Source of the DNA: DASRIA01 sp963768885
GTDB taxonomy: Bacteria; Actinomycetota; Thermoleophilia; Solirubrobacterales; JBBDJG01
Direction: 5' to 3'
Assembly (NCBI GenBank): GCA_963768885.1
Contig: CAVYJN010000006.1
Span: 1,302,001-1,366,000, forward strand
Length of the DNA stretch: 64,000 bases
Every line of letters starts with the position of its first letter. The first letter of the stretch is position 1. Shown piece by piece: positions 57,622 to 64,000 of this stretch. Position numbers and translations under genes: made by a program. The notes below the pieces were generated by a model, which was not told the DNA's origin, ran no database searches, and was given only the letters and a program-made list of their open reading frames with translations.

Positions 57622-58351
57622 CGTCCTCGTCGGCTGCTCCGGCTGGAACTACGCCGAATGGCGGGAGCGGTTCTACCCCGAGGGGCTGCCCGCGCGCCTG
57701 TGGCTCGAGCACTACGCCGCGACGTTCCCGACGGTCGAGGTGAACAGCACCTTCTACCGGCTGCCGTCGCGCGACGCGGTCGCGCGCTGGGCGCAGCAGA
57801 CCCCCTCTGACTTCGTCTTCACCGTCAAGGCGAGCCGCTACCTCACCCACGTCAAGCGCCTCACGGACCTGGGCCGCGGCGTCGAGCGCTTCTACGAGCG
57901 CATCCAGCCGTTGATCGACGCGGGCAAGCTCGGCCCGGTGCTCTGGCAACTCCCGGCGAACTTCAAACGCGACCTCGGGCGTCTCGAAGATGCGCTCGAG
58001 CAACTGCCCGCCGGAAGGCAGTGCTTCGAGTTCCGCGATGCGAGCTGGTTCGTCCCGGAGGTATACGAGGCGCTGCGCCGCCGCGGCGCCGCGCTCGTGA
58101 TCGGCGACCATCCCGAGCGACCGTTCCAGGCGCGCGAGCTGACCGCGGACTGGACCTTCGTGCGGTTCCACTACGGGCACCGCGGCCGCAAGGGCAACTA
58201 CTCGCGATCCGAGATCGAGGAATGGGCGCGGCGGATCTCAGGCTGGCGGGCCCGCGCCGACGTCTACTGCTACTTCAACAACGACTGGCAGGGTTTCGCC
58301 GTCAAGAACGCGCTCGAGCTGCGGCGCGCGCTGGATCACCTAGGAGCGTGA
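57578..58351 (+). CDS. DUF72 family TIM-barrel protein
   Basis: 257 residues. Signature LVGCSGWNYAEWRERFYPEG at the N-terminus; FPTVEVNSTFYRLPS; FTVKASRYLTHVKRL; WQLPANFKRD; FEFRDASWF; FVRFHYGHRG; VYCYFNNDWQGFA. A TIM-barrel of unknown enzyme activity, once called YecE. Start is uncertain: GTG at 57578 overlaps the previous gene. Its stop overlaps Ku's end by 12 bp (convergent). Confidence 0.85.
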   Translation: MKPPGPRARAPAPRSVLVGCSGWNYAEWRERFYPEGLPARLWLEHYAATFPTVEVNSTFYRLPSRDAVARWAQQTPSDFVFTVKASRYLTHVKRLTDLGRGVERFYERIQPLIDAGKLGPVLWQLPANFKRDLGRLEDALEQLPAGRQCFEFRDASWFVPEVYEALRRRGAALVIGDHPERPFQARELTADWTFVRFHYGHRGRKGNYSRSEIEEWARRISGWRARADVYCYFNNDWQGFAVKNALELRRALDHLGA

Positions 58352-59254
58352 GCCGGCCTTCGGCTTCTTGGAGCGGGCGGCCGGCTTCTTGGCCGGAGCC
58401 TTCTTCGCGGGCGAGCCGCCGTTGGAGGCGGACTTCGCCGGAGCCTTCTTGGCGCGGGCCTTCGCCGCCGGCTTTCGCTCCGTGGCGGCTGCGAGGCTCG
58501 CCTCGAGCGCGGCCATCAGGTCGGGCACCTCGGTCGGCTCCTCGACCTCGGGGAGCACCGACACCTCCTGGCCCTGCGCCTTGCGCTCGATCAGGTCGAG
58601 CACCCGCTCGCGGTACTCGTCGCGGTACTTGGTCGGGTCGAACTCCGTCGCCTGGGACTCGATCAGCTGGCGCGCCATCGCCAGCTCCCGCTCGGTCGCG
58701 CGCGCGTCGTCGTCGGGCAGCTCGTCGAGGCGGTCCGACGGGACCAGCTCGTCGGCGAACAGCATCGTCTCCATCGTGAGGACGTCGCCCGCGGGGCGGA
58801 TCGCGGTCAGATACTCCTTGGAGCGCAGCACGACTCGCGCGATCGCGACCTTGTTGGTGTCGCGCAGGGCGTCGAGCAGCAGCCTGTAGGCCTTCGCGGC
58901 CCCGGTGTCCGGAACCAGGTAATAGGGATGCTCGTAGTAGAGCGGGTCGATCTCGTCGAGATCGACGAAGTCCTCGATGTCGATCGAGCGCGTCTTCTTG
59001 GGATCGAGCGCGTCGAGCTCGTCGGGCGTTATCACGACGTACTTGTCGGGGGCGATCTCGTAGCCCTTCACGATGTTCTCGAAGGGGACCTCCTCCCCGT
59101 CCTTGGCGCAGACGCGCTTCTGCTGGATGCGCTGGTGGTCCGCGTCGTGGAGCTGGTTGAAACGGACGGTCTTCTTCGAAACCGCGCTGTAGAGCTTCAC
59201 GGGCACGTTCACGAGCCCGAAGCTGATGGCACCTCTCCAGATCGACCTAGCCAT
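58340..59254 (-). CDS. ku: Non-homologous end-joining protein Ku
   Basis: 304 residues, Ku70/80-like core that rings DNA ends: SIWRGAISFGLVNVPVKLYSA, RVCAKDGEEVPFENIVKGYE, YYEHPYYLVPDTGAAKAYRL, ATEFDPTKYRDEYRERV. Lys/Ala-rich tail (KKAPAKKPAARSKK) typical of bacterial Ku, which recruits LigD. ATG at 59254 with GAGGAG ribosome-binding site. No LigD in the window. Confidence 0.96.
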   Translation of the reverse strand: MARSIWRGAISFGLVNVPVKLYSAVSKKTVRFNQLHDADHQRIQQKRVCAKDGEEVPFENIVKGYEIAPDKYVVITPDELDALDPKKTRSIDIEDFVDLDEIDPLYYEHPYYLVPDTGAAKAYRLLLDALRDTNKVAIARVVLRSKEYLTAIRPAGDVLTMETMLFADELVPSDRLDELPDDDARATERELAMARQLIESQATEFDPTKYRDEYRERVLDLIERKAQGQEVSVLPEVEEPTEVPDLMAALEASLAAATERKPAAKARAKKAPAKSASNGGSPAKKAPAKKPAARSKKPKAGSRS

Positions 59255-59355
59255 TGCCACTCCTCATTCGACACAAGTGATGTTACTTACCGCCCGGCGC
59301 CCCGGCTCTGCAACGGAACTCTCATAAGGACCGCCGCTCCGGGGCAAACTCATCG

Positions 59356-60015
59356 CTAGCGGACGTCGAAGCTGTCCCCGCCGGACACGGTCCCGGCCAC
59401 GCGGCCGGCGCGGGCCGCCAGGATCCCCGCCTCGAGCTGCTCCTGCGAGACGACCCCGATCACGTGGGCGACGACACGGCCGCGGGCGTCCACGAAGAAC
59501 GTCTCGGGGATACCGGTGGCGCCGTAGCGGTCGGCGACGCCGCGCCGCGCGTCGCGCACGCTCGGGTAGTCCAGGCCGAACTCCTTGCTGAACGCGCGCG
59601 CGTCGCCGCGCAGATCCTGGATGTTGATCCCCAGGAAGGCGACGCCCGCCTTGCCGTAACGCTCCCAGCCCTTGCGCAGCCGCGGCGACTCCTCGCGGCA
59701 CGGCGTGCACCAGGAGGCCCACATGTTGAGCACGACGGGCGTGCCGCGCAGCTCCGCGACGGAGACGCGGCCGTCCCCGAACGCCGGCCCGATCGCGCGC
59801 TCGAGCCGCGGGGGCAGGTCGCCGCGCTCGAGCACCTCGAGGGAGAAGGCCGGGGCACGCGCCGCGCGCCCGTCTGCGAGCGCCGAGTCGATCTCGTCGT
59901 TGGTGCCCTTGGCCTTGAGGCCGTAGGCGAGCAGCCCGACGAAGCCCACGACGAGCACGAGAGCGGCCCAGCGGCCGAGCGAACGCCGCCTGCCTGATCC
60001 CGTGCCCGCTTCCAC
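59356..60015 (-). CDS. TlpA-like membrane-anchored thioredoxin
   Basis: 219 residues. N-terminal signal anchor (LGRWAALVLVVGFVGLLAYG), then an extracytoplasmic thioredoxin domain with VVLNMWASWCTPCREESPRL (WCxPC active site) and cis-Pro in ATGIPETFFVDARG. Redox role outside the membrane, such as cytochrome c maturation or disulfide reduction, is likely. GTG at 60015 chosen; the upstream frame to 60075 is Arg-rich. Confidence 0.85.
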   Translation of the reverse strand: MEAGTGSGRRRSLGRWAALVLVVGFVGLLAYGLKAKGTNDEIDSALADGRAARAPAFSLEVLERGDLPPRLERAIGPAFGDGRVSVAELRGTPVVLNMWASWCTPCREESPRLRKGWERYGKAGVAFLGINIQDLRGDARAFSKEFGLDYPSVRDARRGVADRYGATGIPETFFVDARGRVVAHVIGVVSQEQLEAGILAARAGRVAGTVSGGDSFDVR

Positions 60016-60087
60016 GGCCAAAGCCTGACAGACCGCCCGCGGCGTTACGTCATCCGCTGGGCGTAGCTTTCGCAAAGCAGCCTCGCC

Positions 60088-60441
60088 ATGGAAGGGAGAC
60101 CAGCAAACGCCGCCTATCCGCTCGTGCTCCGCGAGGGCTTCCCGACCGCATGCGCGGCGTGCGCGTCACGGCTGCTGCAACTCGAAGCGTGGCGGGAGCG
60201 GACCGGAGGCGGGCTGACACTGCGGTTGCGCTGCCCCGAGTGCGACGTCCGCGTGATTCGCGACTTCGACGCCGAGGAGGCGGTGCGCGTCGACGACGCG
60301 CTGTCGCAGGCCCGGCTCGACATGGTCGCGCTGTACGAGGCGGTCGTGCGCAACAACATGGACATCGAGGCGACGCTGCTCGCCAAGGCGTTCGAGCTCG
60401 ACCTCGTCGGCCCGGACGACTTCGCGCAGCGGCGAGCCTGA
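60088..60441 (+). CDS. Zinc-ribbon-like protein of unknown function
   Basis: 117 residues, ATG at 60088. Two CxxC pairs (CAACAS at about 22-25, CPECDV at about 50-53) frame a likely zinc ribbon. The C-terminal half (DDALSQARLDMVALYEAVVR) is helical, without known homology. Divergent from the thioredoxin gene, followed by corA. Confidence 0.65.
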   Translation: MEGRPANAAYPLVLREGFPTACAACASRLLQLEAWRERTGGGLTLRLRCPECDVRVIRDFDAEEAVRVDDALSQARLDMVALYEAVVRNNMDIEATLLAKAFELDLVGPDDFAQRRA

Positions 60442-60524
60442 CAGGACCCGAGGAAGCCGCGGTTACAATCGGACCGCGCTACACCGGAGACGAACCTGAT
60501 GACGGCCAGCGAAGACCCACTCCC

Positions 60525-61526
60525 ATGCCGATCGCCTTTCGACCACGACTGCCACGCAGGACACGGGCTCGCCGTGGCGGGGTCGCCGCGCCTTCTCCGG
60601 AGCGCACCCAGCCGCAGATAGAGGTCCTCGCCCACGGAGGCATCCGCTGGATCCACATCGAGGAGCCGGGGCCGCTCGAGCGCGCCTGGCTCGCGGAGCA
60701 CTTCGCCTTCCACCCGCTGGACATCGAGGACGTCATGTCCCGGAACCAGCGGCCGAAGATCGACGAGTACCCGGAGTACCTGTTCATCGTCCTGCACTTC
60801 CCGATCTTCGACAAGCAGGTCGGCCGCCTGAACGCGGGCGAGCTGGACCTGTTCGTCGGGCCCGACTACATCATCACGCTGCCGAACCAGCCGCTGAAGC
60901 CGGTCGAGTACCTGTTCGAGCGCTGCCGCACCAACGAGGAGGTGCGCGAGCAGCTCTTCTCCAAGGGCACGGGCTACCTGCTCTACCAGATCGTCGACCA
61001 GTCGTTCGACTACTGCTTCCCGATGCTGCGCAAGATCGGGAACAAGCTCGAGCAGCTCGAGGAGGACATCTTCAGCGGGCGCGGCGAGGAGATCGTGCGC
61101 GACATCTCCAACGTGAAGCAGGAGATCATCAACTTCCGCAAGACGATCCGCCCTCAGCGCACCGTGCTGCGGGACCTCGAGCGCACCAAGCAGCGCTACA
61201 TGCGCGACGAGCTCGAGGTCTACTTCGACGACATCGTCGACGCTTCCGAGCGCATCTGGGACATGCTCGAGAACTACAAGGAGGTCGTCGAGGCGCTCGA
61301 GGACACCAACGAGTCCGTGATCTCGCACCGCGTCAACGACATCCTGCGCGTGCTGACCTCGATCAGCGTGATCGTGCTGCCGCTGACGTTCATCGCGAGC
61401 CTCTGGGGGATGAACGTGGGCGTCCCCGGGGAGGGCGACAACACCGCCTTCTGGATCATCACCGGCGTGATGGTCGGCATGCTCGTCGGCATGGTGACGT
61501 TCTTCCGCCGGCGCGGCTGGCTCTAA
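60525..61526 (+). CDS. corA: Magnesium/cobalt transporter CorA
   Basis: 333 residues. Long cytoplasmic N-terminal domain (WIHIEEPGPLERAWLAEHFA; HPLDIEDVM) with a coiled-coil helix (FGKTIRP-type region near residue 200), then two C-terminal membrane helices. The pore motif GMN is present in SLWGMNVGVPG, and the second helix ends FFRRRGWL. ATG at 60525; upstream in-frame sequence is antisense-like. The structured repeat copy B follows. Confidence 0.95.
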   Translation: MPIAFRPRLPRRTRARRGGVAAPSPERTQPQIEVLAHGGIRWIHIEEPGPLERAWLAEHFAFHPLDIEDVMSRNQRPKIDEYPEYLFIVLHFPIFDKQVGRLNAGELDLFVGPDYIITLPNQPLKPVEYLFERCRTNEEVREQLFSKGTGYLLYQIVDQSFDYCFPMLRKIGNKLEQLEEDIFSGRGEEIVRDISNVKQEIINFRKTIRPQRTVLRDLERTKQRYMRDELEVYFDDIVDASERIWDMLENYKEVVEALEDTNESVISHRVNDILRVLTSISVIVLPLTFIASLWGMNVGVPGEGDNTAFWIITGVMVGMLVGMVTFFRRRGWL

Positions 61527-61593
61527 TGATTCTGGCGAGCGCCGCAGGCGCGAAGCACACGACTTTAGGTGGCGGCGAAGCCGCCTAGATATT
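61527..61593. repeat. Structured repeat element B (reverse orientation)
   Basis: Reverse complement of element A. Its last 33 nt (61561-61593) match 38123-38155 exactly: AATATCTAG, GGCGGC-TTC-GCCGCC and ACCTAAAGTC in that order on the minus strand. The second hairpin here is GCGCC-TGC-GGCGC instead of CCCGC-TAC-GCGGG: same size and place, different sequence. That is the pattern of a conserved structure. It lies 3' of corA and within the leader of the SRPBCC gene. Confidence 0.65.
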
Positions 61594-61630
61594 CCAGGGA
61601 GCATCAATTTCCAAGATCCGACGGCAAGCC

Positions 61631-62056
61631 GTGATCGACGCGCCCGTCGAGCAGGTGTGGCAGTTGGTGGGCGACCCAAGGCGCCACCCCGAGTGGTTCC
61701 CGCGGGTGATCGAGGTCAACGGCGAGCGCTTCGACGAGGGCGAGGAGTACGCGCAGGTCACCCGGGAGCCTTCCGGCAAGGTGGTCCGCACGGACTTCCT
61801 GATCGAGCGCATGGACAACCTCCGGGAGATCCGGTTCGCGTGCCAGAAGACCGGCATGTACGCGCACTGGCTGCTCACCGACGCCCAGGGCGACACCTTC
61901 GTGGACGTCGAGATGGGGATGCAGCCGAAGCACGTCGGCCAGAAGGTGTTCGACGCCGTCGCCGGTCGCCGTTACTTCACGCGATGGCTCGACCAGTCGA
62001 TCGACGCGCTGCGGCGCATCGCCGGCCGGTCTGCTCCCGCTCCGCCCGCCTCTTAG
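61631..62056 (+). CDS. SRPBCC/START-like protein
   Basis: About 141 residues of the polyketide-cyclase/SRPBCC helix-grip fold: VIDAPVEQVWQLVGDPRRHPEW at the start and KVVRTDFLIERMDNLREIRF, WLDQSIDALRRIAG at the end. Family alignment suggests it begins ISKIRRQAVIDAP, which lies upstream of GTG 61631. There, ATT at 61607 has GGGAG 5 nt upstream; no ATG exists before the in-frame stop in repeat B. GTG is given as the conservative start. Confidence 0.8.
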   Translation: MIDAPVEQVWQLVGDPRRHPEWFPRVIEVNGERFDEGEEYAQVTREPSGKVVRTDFLIERMDNLREIRFACQKTGMYAHWLLTDAQGDTFVDVEMGMQPKHVGQKVFDAVAGRRYFTRWLDQSIDALRRIAGRSAPAPPAS

Positions 62057-62116
62057 CCGCGCGCAGCCAGTCGCGGCGCAGCGGCACGCGACGAGGCTCC
62101 GGGAAGCCGCCCCGCG

Positions 62117-62386
62117 CTAGCCGCCGGCGACTGCGGGCAGGATCGTGATCTCGTCGCCGTTGCCGACGGGGGTGTCCAGACCGGCGCCGAAGCGGATGTC
62201 CTCGCCACCGACGTAGACGTTCACGAAGCGCCGCAGCTCGCCGTTCTCGGTGATGCGATCGCGCAGGCCCTCGTAGCGCGCGTAGAGCGCGTCGAGCGCC
62301 TCGCCCACCGAGCTGCCCTCGACCTCGGCCTCCGACTCGTTTCCGGTCAGGGTCCGCAGCTGCGCGGGGATCTTCACGGTCGGCAA
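62117..62386 (-). CDS. cysO: CysO-like sulfur carrier protein (MoaD/ThiS fold)
   Basis: 89 residues of the ubiquitin-like sulfur-carrier family. C-terminal Gly-Gly (ILPAVAGG) is the site of thiocarboxylation. The second half (RRFVNVYVGGEDIRFGAGL, DEITILPAVAGG) closely resembles mycobacterial CysO, which gives sulfur to O-phosphoserine for CysM. TTG at 62386 lies 1 bp after the thrC stop, with GGGGAGAG as the ribosome-binding site, so the two are co-translated. No mec or cysM is in this window. Confidence 0.9.
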   Translation of the reverse strand: MPTVKIPAQLRTLTGNESEAEVEGSSVGEALDALYARYEGLRDRITENGELRRFVNVYVGGEDIRFGAGLDTPVGNGDEITILPAVAGG

Positions 62387-62387
62387 C

Positions 62388-63620
62388 TCAGACTCTCCCC
62401 GCGACCGGCACGACATCGTTGAAGCTCTCGAGCGAGGGCTCCACGTCATAGGTCGAGACCACGTCGCGAACCGCGTCGAGCGTCTTCAGGCCGTCACCGG
62501 TGATGTAGAGCACCACGCGGTCGTCCCGGCCGAGATCGCCCCGCTCCGCGAGCTTCGCGAGCACCGCGGTCGTGACGCCGCCGGCCGTCTCGGTGAAGAT
62601 GCCGGTGGTCTCCGCGAGCAGCTGGATCCCGGCGACGATCTCCTCGTCGGTGACCGAGTCGATCGAGCCGCCGGTGCCGCGCGCGACCTCGAGCGCGAAC
62701 ACGCCGTCCGCGGGGTTGCCGATCGCAAGCGACTTGGCGATCGTGCTCGGCCGCACGGGACGGCACACGTCGTGCCCCTCGGCGTAGGCCTTGGCGACGG
62801 GGCTGCAGCCCTCCGCCTGGGCGCCGTGGAAAGCCGGAAGCGAGCCCTCGAGGATGCCGAGGTCGATCCACTCCTCGAAGCCGCGTGCGATCTTCGTGAA
62901 CAGCGACCCGGAGGCCACCGGGCAGACGACGTGGTCGGGCAGCTCGAAGCCGAGCTGCTCGGCGACCTCGAACGCGAGCGTCTTCGACCCCTCCGCGTAG
63001 TAGGGGCGCAGGTTCACGTTCACGAACGCCCACGGGTGCTCGCTCGACAGCTCGGTGCAGAGGCGGTTCACGTCGTCGTAGTTGCCCTTCACGGCCACGA
63101 GCTTGGTGCCGTAGACGCCGGTCGCGAGGATCTTCTGCTCCTCGAGGTCGGCCGGCACGAACACGTAGGACTCGAGCCCGGCGGCCGCGGCGTGCGCCGC
63201 GACGGCGTTCGCGAGGTTCCCCGTGGAGGCGCAGGCGACGACGTCGAAGCCGAGCTCACGGGCCTTGGCGACCGCCACGTTCACGACGCGGTCCTTGAAG
63301 GAATGGGTCGGGTTGGCGGCGTCGTTCTTGACCCACACCTCTCCCACTCCGAGGCGCTCGGCGAGGCGCTCGGACCTGATCAGCGGGGTGAACCCGGCGT
63401 CCAGGGCCGTGCGCGGACGGCGCTCGAACGGCAGGAAGTCGGAATAGCGCCAGATCGACGGCGGCCCGGCCTGGATCTTGCGGCGCAGCTCGGCGGGGTC
63501 GTCGAGCCCCGCATAGTCGTAGCTCACCTCGAGAGGGCCGAAACAGCGCTCGCAGACGTAGCTCGCCCCGAGCTCGTACTCCTCCCGACACTCTTTGCAT
63601 TTCAGTGCTTCAGCCGGCAT
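62388..63620 (-). CDS. thrC: Threonine synthase-family PLP enzyme, SAM-riboswitch controlled
   Basis: 410 residues, fold-type II PLP enzyme. N-terminal zinc ribbon (CKEC and CERC, residues 8-27). PLP Lys in NPTHSFKDRVV (about 106); the usual Gly of TGSFKDRG is His and the Gly after DR is Val. Asn/Ser loop ASTGNLANAV and phosphate motif TGDGLKT. Canonical activity: O-phosphohomoserine to threonine. Cysteate synthase is a known ThrC relative that uses sulfite, so sulfur chemistry is possible. ATG at 63620, AAGGAG at 7 nt. Gene order thrC-cysO, behind a SAM riboswitch. Confidence 0.85.
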   Translation of the reverse strand: MPAEALKCKECREEYELGASYVCERCFGPLEVSYDYAGLDDPAELRRKIQAGPPSIWRYSDFLPFERRPRTALDAGFTPLIRSERLAERLGVGEVWVKNDAANPTHSFKDRVVNVAVAKARELGFDVVACASTGNLANAVAAHAAAAGLESYVFVPADLEEQKILATGVYGTKLVAVKGNYDDVNRLCTELSSEHPWAFVNVNLRPYYAEGSKTLAFEVAEQLGFELPDHVVCPVASGSLFTKIARGFEEWIDLGILEGSLPAFHGAQAEGCSPVAKAYAEGHDVCRPVRPSTIAKSLAIGNPADGVFALEVARGTGGSIDSVTDEEIVAGIQLLAETTGIFTETAGGVTTAVLAKLAERGDLGRDDRVVLYITGDGLKTLDAVRDVVSTYDVEPSLESFNDVVPVAGRV

Positions 63621-63638
63621 CTAGTCTCCTTATCAACT

Positions 63639-63670
63639 AAAAAAACCTCTGCCCGGGAGCGACAGAGGTT
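63639..63670 (-). terminator. Expression-platform terminator of the SAM riboswitch
   Basis: AACCTCTG/CAGAGGTT, 8-bp stem, GC-rich loop, followed by seven T residues on the minus strand, 18 nt before the thrC start. It lies downstream of the SAM aptamer and would form when SAM is bound. Transcription of thrC-cysO therefore falls when SAM is plentiful. Confidence 0.9.
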
Positions 63671-63691
63671 CGGCTGAGAAGAACGCCCATC

Positions 63692-63804
63692 GCATCTCCC
63701 AGGCTTTTACTTGGAGCCTGCTGGAATTGGCACCGTTTCTCGAGCTGTTGCTCGGAATGGTTGCCGGGGCTTCAATGGGCCAGTCCCTCCACCCCTCTGG
63801 ATGC
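63692..63804 (-). promoter_or_regulatory. SAM-I-type (S-box) riboswitch aptamer
   Basis: Minus strand shows the S-box core in order: P1 GCATC (63804-63800) with AGAGGGGTGGAGGGACTGGC, TGAAGCCCCGGCAACC, a P3 stem, GGTGCCAATTCC, and P1 partner GATGC (63696-63692). GGAGGGACTGGCCC, TGAAGCC, GGCAACC and GGTGCCAATTCC are hallmark positions. Followed by a terminator, so it acts by transcription attenuation. It controls the thrC-cysO operon. Confidence 0.93.
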
Positions 63805-63883
63805 AGCTATGTGACGCGGCATTAAAGCAGAGCCGGAGGCCGAATGCCAGGCTCGCCGCGCCACCTCGTAGGATTGCGGGCCG

Positions 63884-64000
63884 TTGGCCGACCATCGACT
63901 ATGGGCTCCGTGGCGACTGCAGTACCTGAAAGGCGACAAGCCCGACGAGTGCATCTTCTGCACGCGGCCCGCGCTCGGCGACGATGAGCGCGCACTGATC
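63884..64000 (+). CDS. HIT-family nucleotide hydrolase/transferase, 5' part
   Basis: Plus strand, cut by the window end. LWAPWRLQYL and ECIFC are conserved starts of actinobacterial HIT proteins (Ap4A phosphorylase or hydrolase type); the catalytic HxHxH would lie downstream. TTG at 63884 is the likely start (LADHRLWAPWR), as a TAG lies a few codons upstream. It is divergent from the SAM riboswitch leader. Confidence 0.8.
   Translation, partial: MADHRLWAPWRLQYLKGDKPDECIFCTRPALGDDERALI

Overview
High-GC actinobacterial chromosome segment, most likely class Thermoleophilia (order Solirubrobacterales or a close relative). The reasons are a GC-rich base composition, an actinobacterial mIHF next to gmk, a CysO-type sulfur carrier, the rny/recA and ftsK/rnj/dapA neighbourhoods, and repeated NTF2/SnoaL genes starting MSQENVEIVRR. 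Lineage is an inference from gene content; no database was searched.

Layout. 1-4081 (minus): 5' part of rny, a DUF4349 membrane protein coupled to an ECF-type sigma factor, and recA. 4173-9463 (minus): two tandem secreted S15/CocE-type hydrolases. 9513-14857 (minus): thpR, cinA, a RodZ-like protein and ftsK. 14951-16168 (plus): a short-chain dehydrogenase and a VOC protein. 16184-24370: rnj and dapA (minus), two overlapping amidases (plus), a GAP-family membrane protein, dapB and an M16 peptidase (minus). 24378-38076 (minus): a long RNA and translation block of pnp, rpsO, ribF, truB, nrnA, rbfA, DUF503, infB, nusA and rimP, then dtd, a TPR protein and coaBC. 38193-39387 (minus): rpoZ, gmk, mihF. 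39533-49141 (minus): pyrimidine operon pyrR-pyrB-pyrC-isochorismatase-carA-carB-pyrK-pyrD, with a PyrR-binding RNA loop over the pyrR ribosome-binding site. 49239-52481: rnz, a tRNA-Arg(CCG), a cluster of SnoaL-like genes with one truncated copy, and a lipoprotein. 52498-61526: a molybdopterin oxidoreductase, several tiny membrane proteins, a candidate small RNA with a strong terminator, a UspA-like membrane protein, a HAD phosphatase, a DUF72 protein, Ku, a TlpA-like thioredoxin, a zinc-ribbon protein and CorA. 61631-64000: an SRPBCC protein, then a minus-strand SAM riboswitch-thrC-cysO operon, and the start of a HIT-family gene.

How the genes work together. Most of the window is housekeeping: RNA decay and maturation (rny, rnj, pnp, nrnA, rnz), translation initiation and ribosome assembly (infB, rimP, rbfA, rpsO, truB), transcription (nusA, rpoZ, sigma), DNA repair and segregation (recA, ku, ftsK), lysine biosynthesis (dapA, dapB) and UMP biosynthesis. 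Genes are tightly packed, and many neighbours share a 4-bp GTGA or ATGA stop/start overlap, which implies translational coupling.

The most distinctive system is at the right end: a SAM-I-type riboswitch with a clear terminator in front of a threonine-synthase-family enzyme that is followed immediately by a CysO-like sulfur carrier. Sulfur-responsive control of this pair suggests thiocarboxylate-based sulfur incorporation rather than, or as well as, threonine synthesis. Other notable non-coding signals are the anti-Shine-Dalgarno small RNA near 55.3 kb and a dispersed structured repeat marked by AATATCTAG.

Data quality. Many genes, mainly in the first 16 kb, are broken by single-base frame changes. 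Where one break can be seen, the gene length is 3n+1, as expected for spurious single-base insertions. These genes are annotated as whole genes with probable sequence errors, not as pseudogenes.
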